Source: Brevibacillus brevis (GTDB taxonomy: Bacteria > Bacillota > Bacilli > Brevibacillales > Brevibacillaceae). Taken from it: a DNA stretch of 64,000 nucleotides. The stretch covers positions 1,094,501-1,158,500 of the forward strand of contig NZ_LR134338.1 in NCBI RefSeq assembly GCF_900637055.1. The letters are read 5' to 3'. The translations under genes and the position numbers were made by a program. Positions 41,315 through 50,088 of the stretch are shown in pieces; within the stretch, counting starts at the first letter, position 1, and every line of letters starts with the position of its first letter. The notes beneath the pieces were generated by a model that worked only from the letters and a program-made list of their open reading frames with translations, had not been told where the DNA came from and did not search any database.

Positions 41315-42479
41315 ACAATCCGTCTTGCTGACAGGAGGGCGAGCTCCAGCTACGTTAGAGTTGGCGCGCTTGCTGGGTTCTGCGGGACATCGAGTCATTG
41401 TAGCAGAGAGTGCGCGGCGACATTTATGCCAGCACTCTCGTTATGTAGAGCGCTCCTACCAAGTGCCTCCTCCCCGACAAGAGCCCGATGCTTATATCGA
41501 AAAGCTGTGTGAAATCATGCAGCGTGAGCGTATCGATCTTTTGATCCCGACTTGCGAGGAGATATTCTACGTATCGCGCGGGCGGGATCGCTTGCTTGAC
41601 TTTGGTGAAGTACTTGTAGAAGGAATCGAGGTACTGCGTTCGTTGCACGACAAATGGCTTTTTGCCGAAATGGCCCGTGAGGTGGGCGCACTGGTTCCAC
41701 AGACGGTTCGGGTACAATCTCCTGTTCAATTGCGGGAGGCTATGCTGCAAGCTAGGGGGCCAGTTGTGCTGAAGCCCGTGTATTCTCGCTTCGCAGCTCA
41801 TGTACAGATCGTGGCAAACCCGTCCTCTGCGGCAGGGCAGTCCACGCTACCCGAACCGACAGTTAGGCAGCCATGGCTAGTCCAACAGTTTATAAAAGGG
41901 AAACAGGTGTGCAGCTACGCGGTTGCTCATGATGGACAGCTCACCCTGTACGCCGATTACGAAACAACATATACAGCAGGGCAGGGTGCCTCGATTCACT
42001 TCGTCTATTCAGACCATCCACAGGTAAGAGATTTTGTTAGTCGCTTCGTGCAACAGCATACGTTTAGTGGACAAATCGCATTTGATTTCATGGAGAATGA
42101 GCAGGGAGAGCTATACGTGATCGAGTGCAATCCACGCCTGACAAGCGGTGTGCATTTGTTTGCAGGACAGCAAGAGGCTGCGACTGCTTATTTTTCTGAT
42201 CGGGGAAAAACGGTTGTTCCTGCTGGAAAACAAGCTTGCATGCTAGGGATGGCGATGCTGACATACGGCCTTGCTGGCATGACGAATGGAGAGAAGGCAA
42301 AGCGTTGGGTAAGCGATCTGCTTTCTGCAAGGGATGTTCTGTTTAGGCGGGATGATCCGCGGCCTTTTTTTGATCAGTTCTCCATGCTGGCAGATTTGGC
42401 TTGGCAGAGTTTTCGAACGAGAAAAAGCATGATCGCTTGTAGTACGAGCGATATCGAATGGAACGGAGAAGAGGCGTAA
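41304..42479 (+). CDS. ATP-grasp ligase
   Basis: 391 residues from TTG 41304, chosen because GGAGG lies eight bases upstream inside the preceding gene; the longer open frame is a shadow of that gene. Pre-ATP-grasp Rossmann region (about 5-95; SVLLTGGRAPATLELARLLG), ATP-grasp core with GPVVLKPVYSRFA (about 150-160), and metal-binding GQIAFDFMENEQGELYVIECNPRLTSG split over 255-282. Joins a carboxylate to an amine, thiol or hydroxyl through an acyl phosphate. Substrate unknown. The C-terminal 80 residues have no assigned domain. Confidence 0.82.
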   Translation: MNTKQSVLLTGGRAPATLELARLLGSAGHRVIVAESARRHLCQHSRYVERSYQVPPPRQEPDAYIEKLCEIMQRERIDLLIPTCEEIFYVSRGRDRLLDFGEVLVEGIEVLRSLHDKWLFAEMAREVGALVPQTVRVQSPVQLREAMLQARGPVVLKPVYSRFAAHVQIVANPSSAAGQSTLPEPTVRQPWLVQQFIKGKQVCSYAVAHDGQLTLYADYETTYTAGQGASIHFVYSDHPQVRDFVSRFVQQHTFSGQIAFDFMENEQGELYVIECNPRLTSGVHLFAGQQEAATAYFSDRGKTVVPAGKQACMLGMAMLTYGLAGMTNGEKAKRWVSDLLSARDVLFRRDDPRPFFDQFSMLADLAWQSFRTRKSMIACSTSDIEWNGEEA

Positions 42480-42494
42480 GGACGTGAGGAAGTA

Positions 42495-43496
42495 ATGAAC
42501 AAGCGAGTTCTAGTAACAGGGGCGACGGGGTTTCTCGGACAGAAGCTGACGACACGACTCCATGAAATGGGCTATGAGGTAACAGCTCAAGGGAGAGACG
42601 AGCGAATCGGCCAGCTATTGCAGGAGCGAGGCATACGATTTCTTCGGGCAGACCTAAGAGACAGAGAAGCCATGCGGAAGGCATGCCGCGATCAGGATAT
42701 CGTGCATCACGCGGCTGCTTTTTCCTCGCCGTGGGGAACGTACCGTGACATGTACGAGACGAACGTGACAGGAACGATTCATGTCATCGAGGGCTGCAAG
42801 CAACACGGCATCGAGCGTCTGGTTCATGTATCGACACCGAGTATTTATTTTGCTTTTGACGACAAGCTGGGAATCCGCGAAGATGAGCCGATGCCCGTAC
42901 GTTTTGCCAATACATACGCACAGACCAAATACCAGGCGGAGCTGGAAGTCGACAAGGCGTTTCTTGCAGGGCTTCCGACGATAACGATTCGTCCTCGGGC
43001 CTTGTTTGGCCCAGGGGACAATGCAATCCTTCCTCGATTGATTCGCGCCAATGAAAAGAAATTCGTTCCGCTGATCGACGGAGGCAAGGCGATCGTTGAT
43101 TTGACCTATGTGGAAAATGTCGTGGACGCGTTGATCTTGTGCATGGATTCTCCAGCGCACACATTGGGACAGGCTTACAACATTACAAATGGGGAGCCAG
43201 TGACGATGATCGAGGTGTTGTCAGATGTATTCCGCCGCTTGGGGGTCCCGCTGAAAACGCGCGAGCTGCCATATTGGAAGGCGTATGCGGCAGCTTGGGT
43301 GCTGGAGACGCTCTCCAAGACCGTTTTGGGCTATCGCGAGCCGGTTTTGACGCGTTACTCGGTAGGCGTGCTCGCCAAATCACAAACCTTGGATATCTCC
43401 AAGGCGAAGCGCGATCTGGGCTATGAACCACGGGTGAGCATTGCCCAGGGCATCGAGACGTTTACAGATTGGTGGAGGACGCATAATGGACGTTAA
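42495..43496 (+). CDS. Extended SDR NAD(P)-dependent reductase, OleD/3-beta-HSD-like
   Basis: 333 residues with the Rossmann motif VTGATGFLG (about 6-14), catalytic YAQTK (Tyr about 143) with Ser in VSTPSIYF, and a C-terminal substrate domain. Resembles 3-beta-hydroxysteroid dehydrogenase/isomerase and OleD, which reduces 2-alkyl-3-ketoacids made by OleA. Beside a KAS III gene, reduction of a beta-keto acid is the natural guess. Fifteen bases after the ATP-grasp gene; overlaps the next gene by 11. Confidence 0.82.
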   Translation: MNKRVLVTGATGFLGQKLTTRLHEMGYEVTAQGRDERIGQLLQERGIRFLRADLRDREAMRKACRDQDIVHHAAAFSSPWGTYRDMYETNVTGTIHVIEGCKQHGIERLVHVSTPSIYFAFDDKLGIREDEPMPVRFANTYAQTKYQAELEVDKAFLAGLPTITIRPRALFGPGDNAILPRLIRANEKKFVPLIDGGKAIVDLTYVENVVDALILCMDSPAHTLGQAYNITNGEPVTMIEVLSDVFRRLGVPLKTRELPYWKAYAAAWVLETLSKTVLGYREPVLTRYSVGVLAKSQTLDISKAKRDLGYEPRVSIAQGIETFTDWWRTHNGR

Positions 43497-44337
43497 ACTG
43501 ACGCTGATGGACACGGGCTACTGCCAGCAGCTCGAGATGTTTTCACGAAAAGGCGGCCGGATGAAAAACATCCCGTTTCACGCCATTGCAGGGCTTATCG
43601 AGCACCCCGTCCACGGCTTGCTGCTCTTTGATACGGGCTATTCGCAGCGCTTTTTTGAAGCTACGAGCAAGCTTCCTTATTCGCTGTACGGCAAAATAAC
43701 GCCGGTATTCTCGGAGGCACATGAGAGTATTTCTGAGCAGCTCGCAGTACGCGGAATCAAAACGACAGATATAGCGGGCATTCTTATTTCTCATTTTCAT
43801 GCGGATCATATCGGCGGTTTGCGCGATTTTCCACATGCGCGACTATATTGCTTCGAGAGTGCCTACAACCACGTCAAGGGAAAAACGGGGTGGGCGGCGC
43901 TACGGGAGGCGTACTTGCCTGAATTGATGCCTGACGACTTCGAAGAAAGGGTGACTTTCATTAATCGCGGAGGGCTGGTGGCATTGCCTGAAGCTTACGC
44001 GCCGTACACCGAAGGCTACGATTTGTTTGCGGATCAGAGTCTGTATATCGTCGATCTGAACGGCCATGCAATCGGGCAGTTTGGTGTAATCCTGCGTGAT
44101 CGGGATCATGGGGATGTATTTTTGTGTGCGGATGCCGCTTGGTCGAGTGAAGCCTATCGCGGCAACCTGTTGCCTCATCCGCTGGCTAGGTTGATCATGG
44201 CGGATCGACCGGCGTATCGCGAGCATTTGCACAAGCTTCATGTGCTATCCCGCCAACGCCCCGACATGAAAATCATGCCGACACACTGCGGGGAAGTCTG
44301 GCAGGCCAGCAGAGGAGAGTTCACATGGAGATCATGA
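43486..44337 (+). CDS. Metallo-beta-lactamase-fold hydrolase (AHL-lactonase-like)
   Basis: 283 residues from ATG 43486 after GGTGGAGG. Metal site SHFHADHIGG (HxHxDH, about 104-112), a further Asp in LCADAAW and His in MPTHCGE. The order and the FDTGYS strand resemble the AiiA/AttM lactonases. In this operon it might cleave a thioester or lactone intermediate, or confer self-protection. No signal peptide. Overlaps both neighbours (11 and 13 bases). Confidence 0.8.
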   Translation: MDVKLTLMDTGYCQQLEMFSRKGGRMKNIPFHAIAGLIEHPVHGLLLFDTGYSQRFFEATSKLPYSLYGKITPVFSEAHESISEQLAVRGIKTTDIAGILISHFHADHIGGLRDFPHARLYCFESAYNHVKGKTGWAALREAYLPELMPDDFEERVTFINRGGLVALPEAYAPYTEGYDLFADQSLYIVDLNGHAIGQFGVILRDRDHGDVFLCADAAWSSEAYRGNLLPHPLARLIMADRPAYREHLHKLHVLSRQRPDMKIMPTHCGEVWQASRGEFTWRS

Positions 44338-45659
44338 CGCTCTTGAAGCAGTATGTAAAAACGAAGTGGCTTGCCCGTCGGTTTTCCTCGCGTGAGCAGC
44401 TGGTGAAATGGCAAGAAGCGCAGGTCAGAGCGATGCTGTCTCGCATTTTGCCAGCCTCTCCTTTTTACCGAAAGAGATTGGGAACGCCAGAACAATGGAG
44501 ACAGATGGAGCCGATTGATAAAAAGAGCATGATGAGTCATTTTGACGAGCTGAATACGTGCGGGATCAAGAGGGAAGCAGCGTTTGGGATTGCACTGAAA
44601 GCAGAAACGACACGCGATTTCACTCCCCAATTAAACGGCGTGACCGTAGGCTTGTCTTCTGGGACATCTGGCAATCGCGGGCTTTTTCTCGTGGGACCGC
44701 AGGAGCAGGCGAAATGGGCAGGGGTGATTTTGGCAAAAGCACTGCCTGGTCAGCTATGGTCAACGCATCGGATTGCTTTTTTCCTGCGAGCGAACAGCAA
44801 CCTGTATACGGCGGTCAACAGGCGGCGCATTCAATTCTCGTTCTTCGATTTGCAAATACCGCTCGATCAGCACCTTGATCACCTGAATCAGTATCAGCCG
44901 ACGGTGCTGGTTGCGCCAGCCTCGATGTTGAGAATGCTCGCGGCTGCCCAGCATCAAGGGAAATTGCGGATATCTCCGATCAAAGTGATCTCGGTGGCAG
45001 AAGTGCTGGACCCGTTGGATCAAACATACATCGCAGAAGTGTTCGGGCAGATCGTGCATCAAATTTATCAATGCACAGAAGGACTGCTTGCGGTGAGCTG
45101 CTCTCACGGGACGCTGCATATCAATGAAGACCTCGTGGTGGTGGAAAAGGAATATCTCGATGAGCAAAAGGAGCGATTCTTTCCGATCATCACAGACTTT
45201 TCCCGGACGACACAGCCGATTATCCGTTACCGTTTGAACGACATTTTAACGGAAAAGCGTACCCCATGTCCGTGTGGCTCGGTATTTATGGCGCTGGAAT
45301 CGATTGAGGGCAGGGCAGATGATCTGTTTGTTTTTCGCCATGAAAATGAGGTGCGCCTAATATCGGTCTTTCCTGATTTCATCCGTCGTGCTGTCATCAC
45401 CTCGTCTGATGCGATTGAAGAGTACACGGTACGGCAGCTAAGCTACGAGCAAGTTGAGGTAGCACTGCTCATGAAGGATGGGAAAGGACCGTCCATGCGG
45501 GAGCAGGAACGAGTACGCCAAAGTCTTGAGCGAGTCATTGCCGATCAGCAAGGACAATTGCCTGCGATTGTGTTTGCACCGTACGAGTTGAATCTCGGTA
45601 CGAAAAAATTGCGGCGGGTAGAGAGGATGTTTGTTCCAGGTGAGCAGGCAATGGATTGA
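44325..45659 (+). CDS. Adenylate-forming enzyme, coenzyme F390 synthetase/PaaK-like
   Basis: 444 residues. The A3-type phosphate loop reads GLSSGTSGNRGLFLVG (about 108-123), the A5-type motif IYQCTEGLLAVSC (about 248-260), and the later TDFSRTTQPIIRYRLNDIL region (about 288-306) carries the A7-like Arg-Tyr pattern. A Cys pair (PCPCGSVF) follows, as in PaaK/F390-synthetase relatives. It activates a carboxylate as an acyl-adenylate. No carrier-protein domain. Translationally coupled to the metallo-hydrolase. Substrate unknown; in the Ole pathway the comparable position is OleC, but sequence class differs. Confidence 0.8.
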   Translation: MEIMTLLKQYVKTKWLARRFSSREQLVKWQEAQVRAMLSRILPASPFYRKRLGTPEQWRQMEPIDKKSMMSHFDELNTCGIKREAAFGIALKAETTRDFTPQLNGVTVGLSSGTSGNRGLFLVGPQEQAKWAGVILAKALPGQLWSTHRIAFFLRANSNLYTAVNRRRIQFSFFDLQIPLDQHLDHLNQYQPTVLVAPASMLRMLAAAQHQGKLRISPIKVISVAEVLDPLDQTYIAEVFGQIVHQIYQCTEGLLAVSCSHGTLHINEDLVVVEKEYLDEQKERFFPIITDFSRTTQPIIRYRLNDILTEKRTPCPCGSVFMALESIEGRADDLFVFRHENEVRLISVFPDFIRRAVITSSDAIEEYTVRQLSYEQVEVALLMKDGKGPSMREQERVRQSLERVIADQQGQLPAIVFAPYELNLGTKKLRRVERMFVPGEQAMD

Positions 45660-46797
45660 ATGGTATGAAGGGATCTCGGCGGGGCCAATCCCTTGGGAAC
45701 AAGTACAGGATGCCGACTACGTCAAAAGCTACTTGCTGCCCATGATGACGGAACAACCATCTCGCTATGTGCAAAATGTACAGACGCGGATGCATGCACT
45801 TCGTGTAGGAGATCGGATCATGCCCGTAACGGTGAACGATACCGAGTACGACAATTCGTATGTAAGTTCGGTGTTTACCCATTACGTGACGTATGCGAAG
45901 GAAGAGCTAGGCATGCTCGATTCAAGGATGTTGAGGCGGGTATTGTCGACAGTACTCACAGGGCTTGGACGTTGGATGAAAAAAAGCCAATGCAACAAAA
46001 TGGTCATCGTCAACAACTGGCTGTTATCGACGAATCTGTATCATGATGTGAGTACAGATGAGGTCAAGGACATCACGGAAAACTGCATCCAAAAGTTCCC
46101 TGGCCATGTCATCGCGTTTCGATCTGTCTGTCGCAGGCTGTATCCGGATTTCCACAAGGGACTCGTAGAGAAGGGCTATCTCATGGTTCCCAGCCGCTAC
46201 GTCTACCTTTTTCACCCCGATTGGCCAGCGCAGGGTAAGTGGCGGGTCCGCAATACGCTCAATCGCGATCGGAAAATGCTTGCCAAATCCGGCTATCGCA
46301 TCCTGCGTCATGAGGAGCTGGGAGAACAGCATGTCGAGCGAATCGTTGCTTTATATAACGCGCTGTACCTGGATAAATACTCCCGGCATAATCCACAGTT
46401 TTCGGTGGAGTTCGTCCGGCTGGCGATACAAAAGAAGACATTGACCCTCATCGGCTTGGAAAAAGACGGACGACTGGACGGCATTCTTGGCTACTTTGAG
46501 CGAAATGGTGTGATGACGACGCCACTATTCGGCTATGATACGACGCTCCCCAAAGAGACCGGGCTATATCGGATGCTGTCATGCCTCTTGGTACAAGAAG
46601 CACAGAGCAAAGGCATCCTGCTCCATCAAAGTGCGGGCGTAGGCGCATTCAAAGCGGACAGGGGAGCTGAGGGAGAACCGGAATATACTGCGGTGTATGT
46701 CAAACATTTGCCGTTTTATCGTCAAGCGGTCTGGAAAGTGCTCGCTGTCTTGCTGAATCAAATCGGGATCAAGATGGTAGAGAAGTACCGACTGTAA
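45631..46797 (+). CDS. GNAT-fold (FemAB/CelD-like) acyltransferase candidate
   Basis: 388 residues. Start is TTG 45631 or GTG 45640; GAGAGG at 45621-45626 is too close to the first and far from the second, so translation probably re-initiates from the preceding gene, which it overlaps by 20-29 bases. The C-terminal half (about 190-370) looks like a GNAT-type transferase, with LIGLEKDGRLDGILGYFERNGV as paired strands and QSAGVGAFKADRGAEGEPEYTAVY near the end. The N-terminal half is unassigned. It could transfer the activated acyl group made by the upstream enzymes to an amine. Function inferred. Confidence 0.6.
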   Translation: MFQVSRQWIEWYEGISAGPIPWEQVQDADYVKSYLLPMMTEQPSRYVQNVQTRMHALRVGDRIMPVTVNDTEYDNSYVSSVFTHYVTYAKEELGMLDSRMLRRVLSTVLTGLGRWMKKSQCNKMVIVNNWLLSTNLYHDVSTDEVKDITENCIQKFPGHVIAFRSVCRRLYPDFHKGLVEKGYLMVPSRYVYLFHPDWPAQGKWRVRNTLNRDRKMLAKSGYRILRHEELGEQHVERIVALYNALYLDKYSRHNPQFSVEFVRLAIQKKTLTLIGLEKDGRLDGILGYFERNGVMTTPLFGYDTTLPKETGLYRMLSCLLVQEAQSKGILLHQSAGVGAFKADRGAEGEPEYTAVYVKHLPFYRQAVWKVLAVLLNQIGIKMVEKYRL

Positions 46798-46892
46798 ACC
46801 TTTTGCACACTTCGACCCTCATCGAACTAACCGTCAGGTACACTACATGTAAGAAGAAACAAGTAGCTTGCCTGAAACGGGGGAACAACGCC

Positions 46893-47780
46893 ATGAATCG
46901 AATTTTGTTCGGGATACTTGTCGTCGTGACGACATCATTGATGGGCTCGTCTTTTGCGGTAGGAAAAATTGGATTGGCCTATTTTTCACCATTGCTGCTG
47001 GTAGGGCTGCGTTTTACCCTGGCAGGACTGATCATGGGAGCATGGGTATGGAAAAAGCCGCTCCCGAAGTCGGTGGGTGACTGGGGAAAGCTGTGTTTGA
47101 TCGGATTTTTGCAGACGGCCGCCGTCATGGGGTGTATCTTTTTAAGTCTGCGTACGATCACAGCGGGTGAATCCTCGATCCTGACGTTTATGAACCCACT
47201 GCTCGTGGTCATATGGGGAACGTTGCTTCTAGGCATATCCTATCGGCTGACGCAATGGATGGGGGTTCTGATTGGACTGGTTGGGGTGTTCATCACGCTT
47301 GGTTTCCATCTGCAATGGGAGACGGGAACGCTGTTTGGTATCGGGTCCGCCCTTGCGTGGTCAATTGCCACGATTCTCGTCAAAAAGTGGGGAGTCCGTT
47401 TCAATGTATGGGTGATGACAGCCTATCAGATGTTGTTCGGAGGAATTCTTCTCCTCGTGATGGGGTTCACGTTGGAAACGCCGAAGCTGATTATCACACC
47501 GACCGCTGTATTCGTCGTCCTATGGCTCGCGATTATGGCTTCCATTGTGCAGTTTGCGACGTGGTTTTATTTGTTGAATCACGGAGATCCGGGCAGAACG
47601 AGTGCATTCTTGTTCCTCGCTCCGTTCTTCGGTGTTTTGTCGGGCTGGGTGTTGCTGGGTGAGGTAGTGCAATGGCATGTGTATGCGGGAGGATTGTTGA
47701 TTTTCGCAGGGATTTTCCTCGTGAACTGGACGTTTGCCCCACGAAGGCAAGTAAGTGAAAAAGCACAGCTGGCAGAGTAG
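46893..47780 (+). CDS. EamA/DMT-family transporter
   Basis: 295 residues from ATG 46893, ten helices in two EamA repeats (about 5-135 and 150-285). It follows the biosynthetic genes on the same strand with a 95-base gap and ends at the shared terminator, so it may export the cluster product. The open frame begins 30 codons earlier, but ACGGGGG precedes only this ATG. DMT exporters have broad substrates. Confidence 0.78.
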   Translation: MNRILFGILVVVTTSLMGSSFAVGKIGLAYFSPLLLVGLRFTLAGLIMGAWVWKKPLPKSVGDWGKLCLIGFLQTAAVMGCIFLSLRTITAGESSILTFMNPLLVVIWGTLLLGISYRLTQWMGVLIGLVGVFITLGFHLQWETGTLFGIGSALAWSIATILVKKWGVRFNVWVMTAYQMLFGGILLLVMGFTLETPKLIITPTAVFVVLWLAIMASIVQFATWFYLLNHGDPGRTSAFLFLAPFFGVLSGWVLLGEVVQWHVYAGGLLIFAGIFLVNWTFAPRRQVSEKAQLAE

Positions 47781-47795
47781 CTAGCTGTGCTTTTT
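47758..47795. terminator. Bidirectional terminator
   Basis: AAAAAGCACAGCT (47758-47770) pairs perfectly with AGCTGTGCTTTTT (47783-47795). It overlaps the ends of both the EamA gene and the convergent ArsR-type gene. Confidence 0.88.
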
Positions 47796-48488
47796 GCATT
47801 CATCTACATGCAGTCCGAACTCGGTCATAAATCCAGAGCTGCCTAACGGCGTGACACGGACTGCTCTCCCTCCTGGCACTCGCTCGATCCAGCCAAGCTC
47901 AAATAATCGGTTGGTGAGTGAGGCCCCGAGGCTGCCTGCCAAGTGGTGGCGACGCTCGCTCCAATCCAAACACGGACGGGCAAAGCGACGCCTGCTCTTC
48001 GGCTTGGCCTGAAGGTCTACGCCGAGTGATTGCAGCTTGGTTTTTCCCGCATCACTGAGCACGTAGTCTTGTCCGGATGCCTCGATCAATTGCAATTCCA
48101 GCATTTTCTGCGTCAGGGCAACGCCCACTTCGCCTGCGAGATGGTCGTAGCAGGTGCGAGCATAGCGGACGGCTCGCAATTGGTCGGACTCGCGCAAGGA
48201 ACGAACAGGCTTAGGTGCAGCAATAGTCATTAACGATTCCAGGGCATGGGCGACTTCAGGGCTGGCCAGACGATAGTAGCGATGTCGGCCGTGCGACTCG
48301 CTGACTAAAAGACCGCCTTCCACCAGCTTTGCCAAATGCGTGCTTGCTGTTTGGGGGGTGACTTTTGCGTTTCGTGCGAGTTCACTGGCGGGGAGTGCCT
48401 TGCCGTTCATCAGGCTGACCAGGATGGAGACGCGGGATGGTTCTCCTATGAGGGACGCGACCTCTATAATATTCGGGCTGGTACTCAT
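47781..48488 (-). CDS. ArsR-family transcriptional regulator, two-domain
   Basis: 235 residues from ATG 48488, ten bases after GGAGGAGG; the ATG eight codons earlier overlaps that ribosome site. N-terminal ArsR winged helix (about 5-85; SELARNAKVTPQTASTHLAKLV) followed by a 140-residue C-terminal domain typical of the YdfF/UbiE-like subgroup. It lacks the Cys metal sites of ArsR or CadC, so it probably senses something else. Divergent from the DJ-1 remnant. Confidence 0.82.
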   Translation of the reverse strand: MSTSPNIIEVASLIGEPSRVSILVSLMNGKALPASELARNAKVTPQTASTHLAKLVEGGLLVSESHGRHRYYRLASPEVAHALESLMTIAAPKPVRSLRESDQLRAVRYARTCYDHLAGEVGVALTQKMLELQLIEASGQDYVLSDAGKTKLQSLGVDLQAKPKSRRRFARPCLDWSERRHHLAGSLGASLTNRLFELGWIERVPGGRAVRVTPLGSSGFMTEFGLHVDECKKHS

Positions 48489-48622
48489 CAGACAGCGGAC
48501 CTCCTCCATCATTTTTAATCTTCTATCAATGACTCTAGCAGAATCTTACAGCTAAAAAAACTAGAGATGTTTGCAAAAAGCTATTGTAAAATATATCCAA
48601 ACGTGAAATGGGGGAGATCCAC

Positions 48623-48829
48623 ATGGAGACCAAGCAAGGGCAAGTAGGAATTTTTTTGTTTGACGATGTGGAGGTTTTGGATTTTGCAGGTCCGTTTGAA
48701 GTATTCTCGGTGACATCTGCTGGGATCTCAGCGGGTATCAATATGTCCTTTCACATCATCAAACGAGTAGTAGACGCGGAAGTAGCAGAACAAACTGCCA
48801 AGACAATGGAGTATGATATTGTCCTCTAA
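48623..48829 (+). pseudogene. DJ-1/PfpI-family gene collapsed by in-frame internal deletion
   Basis: 68 residues from ATG 48623 after GGGGGAG. Residues 1-32 (GIFLFDDVEVLDFAGPFEVF) match the N-terminus of DJ-1/PfpI proteins and residues 33-68 (AGISAGINMSFHIIKRVV, ending TMEYD) match their C-terminus. The middle of about 110-120 residues, with the catalytic Cys region, is missing. The join is in frame at TS-AG, so a short protein could still be made but would lack the active site. Full members are about 200 residues. Confidence 0.75.
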
Positions 48830-48837
48830 AACAAAGC

Positions 48838-48880
48838 GGCAGTCCATCTCTTTGAATATAAGGCAAAGGGATGGACTGCC
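48838..48880. terminator. Strong hairpin between the DJ-1 remnant and the M23 gene
   Basis: Seventeen-base arms (48838-48854 and 48864-48880) pair with one mismatch. T-runs are weak on both sides. Confidence 0.65.
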
Positions 48881-48901
48881 ACTGTTTAACAGCTATACGA
48901 T

Positions 48902-49891
48902 TTATTTCGCGGTAATGCTTTCACCTTGACGCGGATTCAATCCGTCCTCCCATTGCACGCGAATGGATTTGCTATGGAACAAATCTTTGCCGTCAGAGAC
49001 CTGATAATGCAGATGAGGCTCGCTGGAATTGCCGGAGTTTCCGCATAGCCCAAGCAAATCTCCTTTCTCCACATGATCGCCAACCTTCACCTTGGCAGAG
49101 CCTTCCTTCAAATGGGCGAAGTAGCTGAATTCTCCGTTGCCATGATCGAGGATGACGACGTTGCCAGCAGGCTGCTGCGCGTTCATTGCTCCGACAGGGA
49201 CATTATCCTTGATATCATGGACGACATGCACGACTGTTCCTGCCTGTGGCGCGAGTATTTCTTGCCCGAACGCATAGTAGCTCTCGTTTTTCAAAGGATC
49301 ATCCTTGTAGGACAATCCGTCTTTGACCTGAATCAGATCGTATGCATAGCGTTGGCTTTCCACCTCGTAATGATAGTTCGAAAGGACATTCTGACCTCCC
49401 CAGAACACATACCACTCACCTGTAAACGGTGCGCTATATACCAGCTTTGTTAAAGCATTGTCGGTGTCAGGGTAGCTTTGCAGCGGCTTTAATAAAACGC
49501 CCGTTATGATCCCTTTTTCATCCGTCGTAAGGACGAGGCCCCGTTTGGCGTCCTGATCCACCCAGGTGTCAGAATAGCTGCCGTTTACGGACGTGTGGGA
49601 ATGGTGATTCCATGATTTCACCCCCTTGCTAAAAGCGGTATACCCCTCTACAAATTGTGCTTTTGAAACCTGCTGTTTGAATGACGAGCTTGTTTGATCA
49701 TACACATCCTCTATTTTTCCGTCATGGAGAGCTTGCACAAAAGATTCCGCTTGAACAGTCATCGTCTTTGCACCTTCTTCTTTCTTTGTAGGGGATTCAG
49801 CAGCAGCGGATATTGAGGTTGCTTCTGATTGCCCAGCACATCCTGTCAAAAGAATTGCTCCCACACCAAGTAAAATCCATACTTTTTTCAT
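48902..49891 (-). CDS. M23-family peptidase lipoprotein with DUF3887-like N-terminal domain
   Basis: 329 residues from ATG 49891 after AGGAGTG. Lipoprotein signal with lipobox LLTGCAG (Cys about 18). A DUF3887-like domain (about 45-130) precedes a LytM/M23 peptidase domain (about 170-320) with YHYEVESQRYAYDLI, HGNGEFSYFAHL and EPHLHYQV (HxH). The first zinc motif is the QRYAYD variant, with Asp present. Cell-wall endopeptidase on the outer membrane face. Divergent from a two-component system 197 bases away that may control it. Confidence 0.82.
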   Translation of the reverse strand: MKKVWILLGVGAILLTGCAGQSEATSISAAAESPTKKEEGAKTMTVQAESFVQALHDGKIEDVYDQTSSSFKQQVSKAQFVEGYTAFSKGVKSWNHHSHTSVNGSYSDTWVDQDAKRGLVLTTDEKGIITGVLLKPLQSYPDTDNALTKLVYSAPFTGEWYVFWGGQNVLSNYHYEVESQRYAYDLIQVKDGLSYKDDPLKNESYYAFGQEILAPQAGTVVHVVHDIKDNVPVGAMNAQQPAGNVVILDHGNGEFSYFAHLKEGSAKVKVGDHVEKGDLLGLCGNSGNSSEPHLHYQVSDGKDLFHSKSIRVQWEDGLNPRQGESITAK

Positions 49892-50088
49892 GTCGCCACT
49901 CCTATCTTTTTCTAGCGCTAGCTCCATTATAGAAAGCCATTCTTATCGGACATGAAACGCTGGCTTACAGGATGCTTAAATCGATCGCGGCAAAATTATG
50001 ATTCCGTTAAGGTTGTTGCGGGCGCGTGATGACAGTACGCATGATAAAATGGAGGATAACGCAAAAGCGCAAAAGGAGCGAAGTGATC

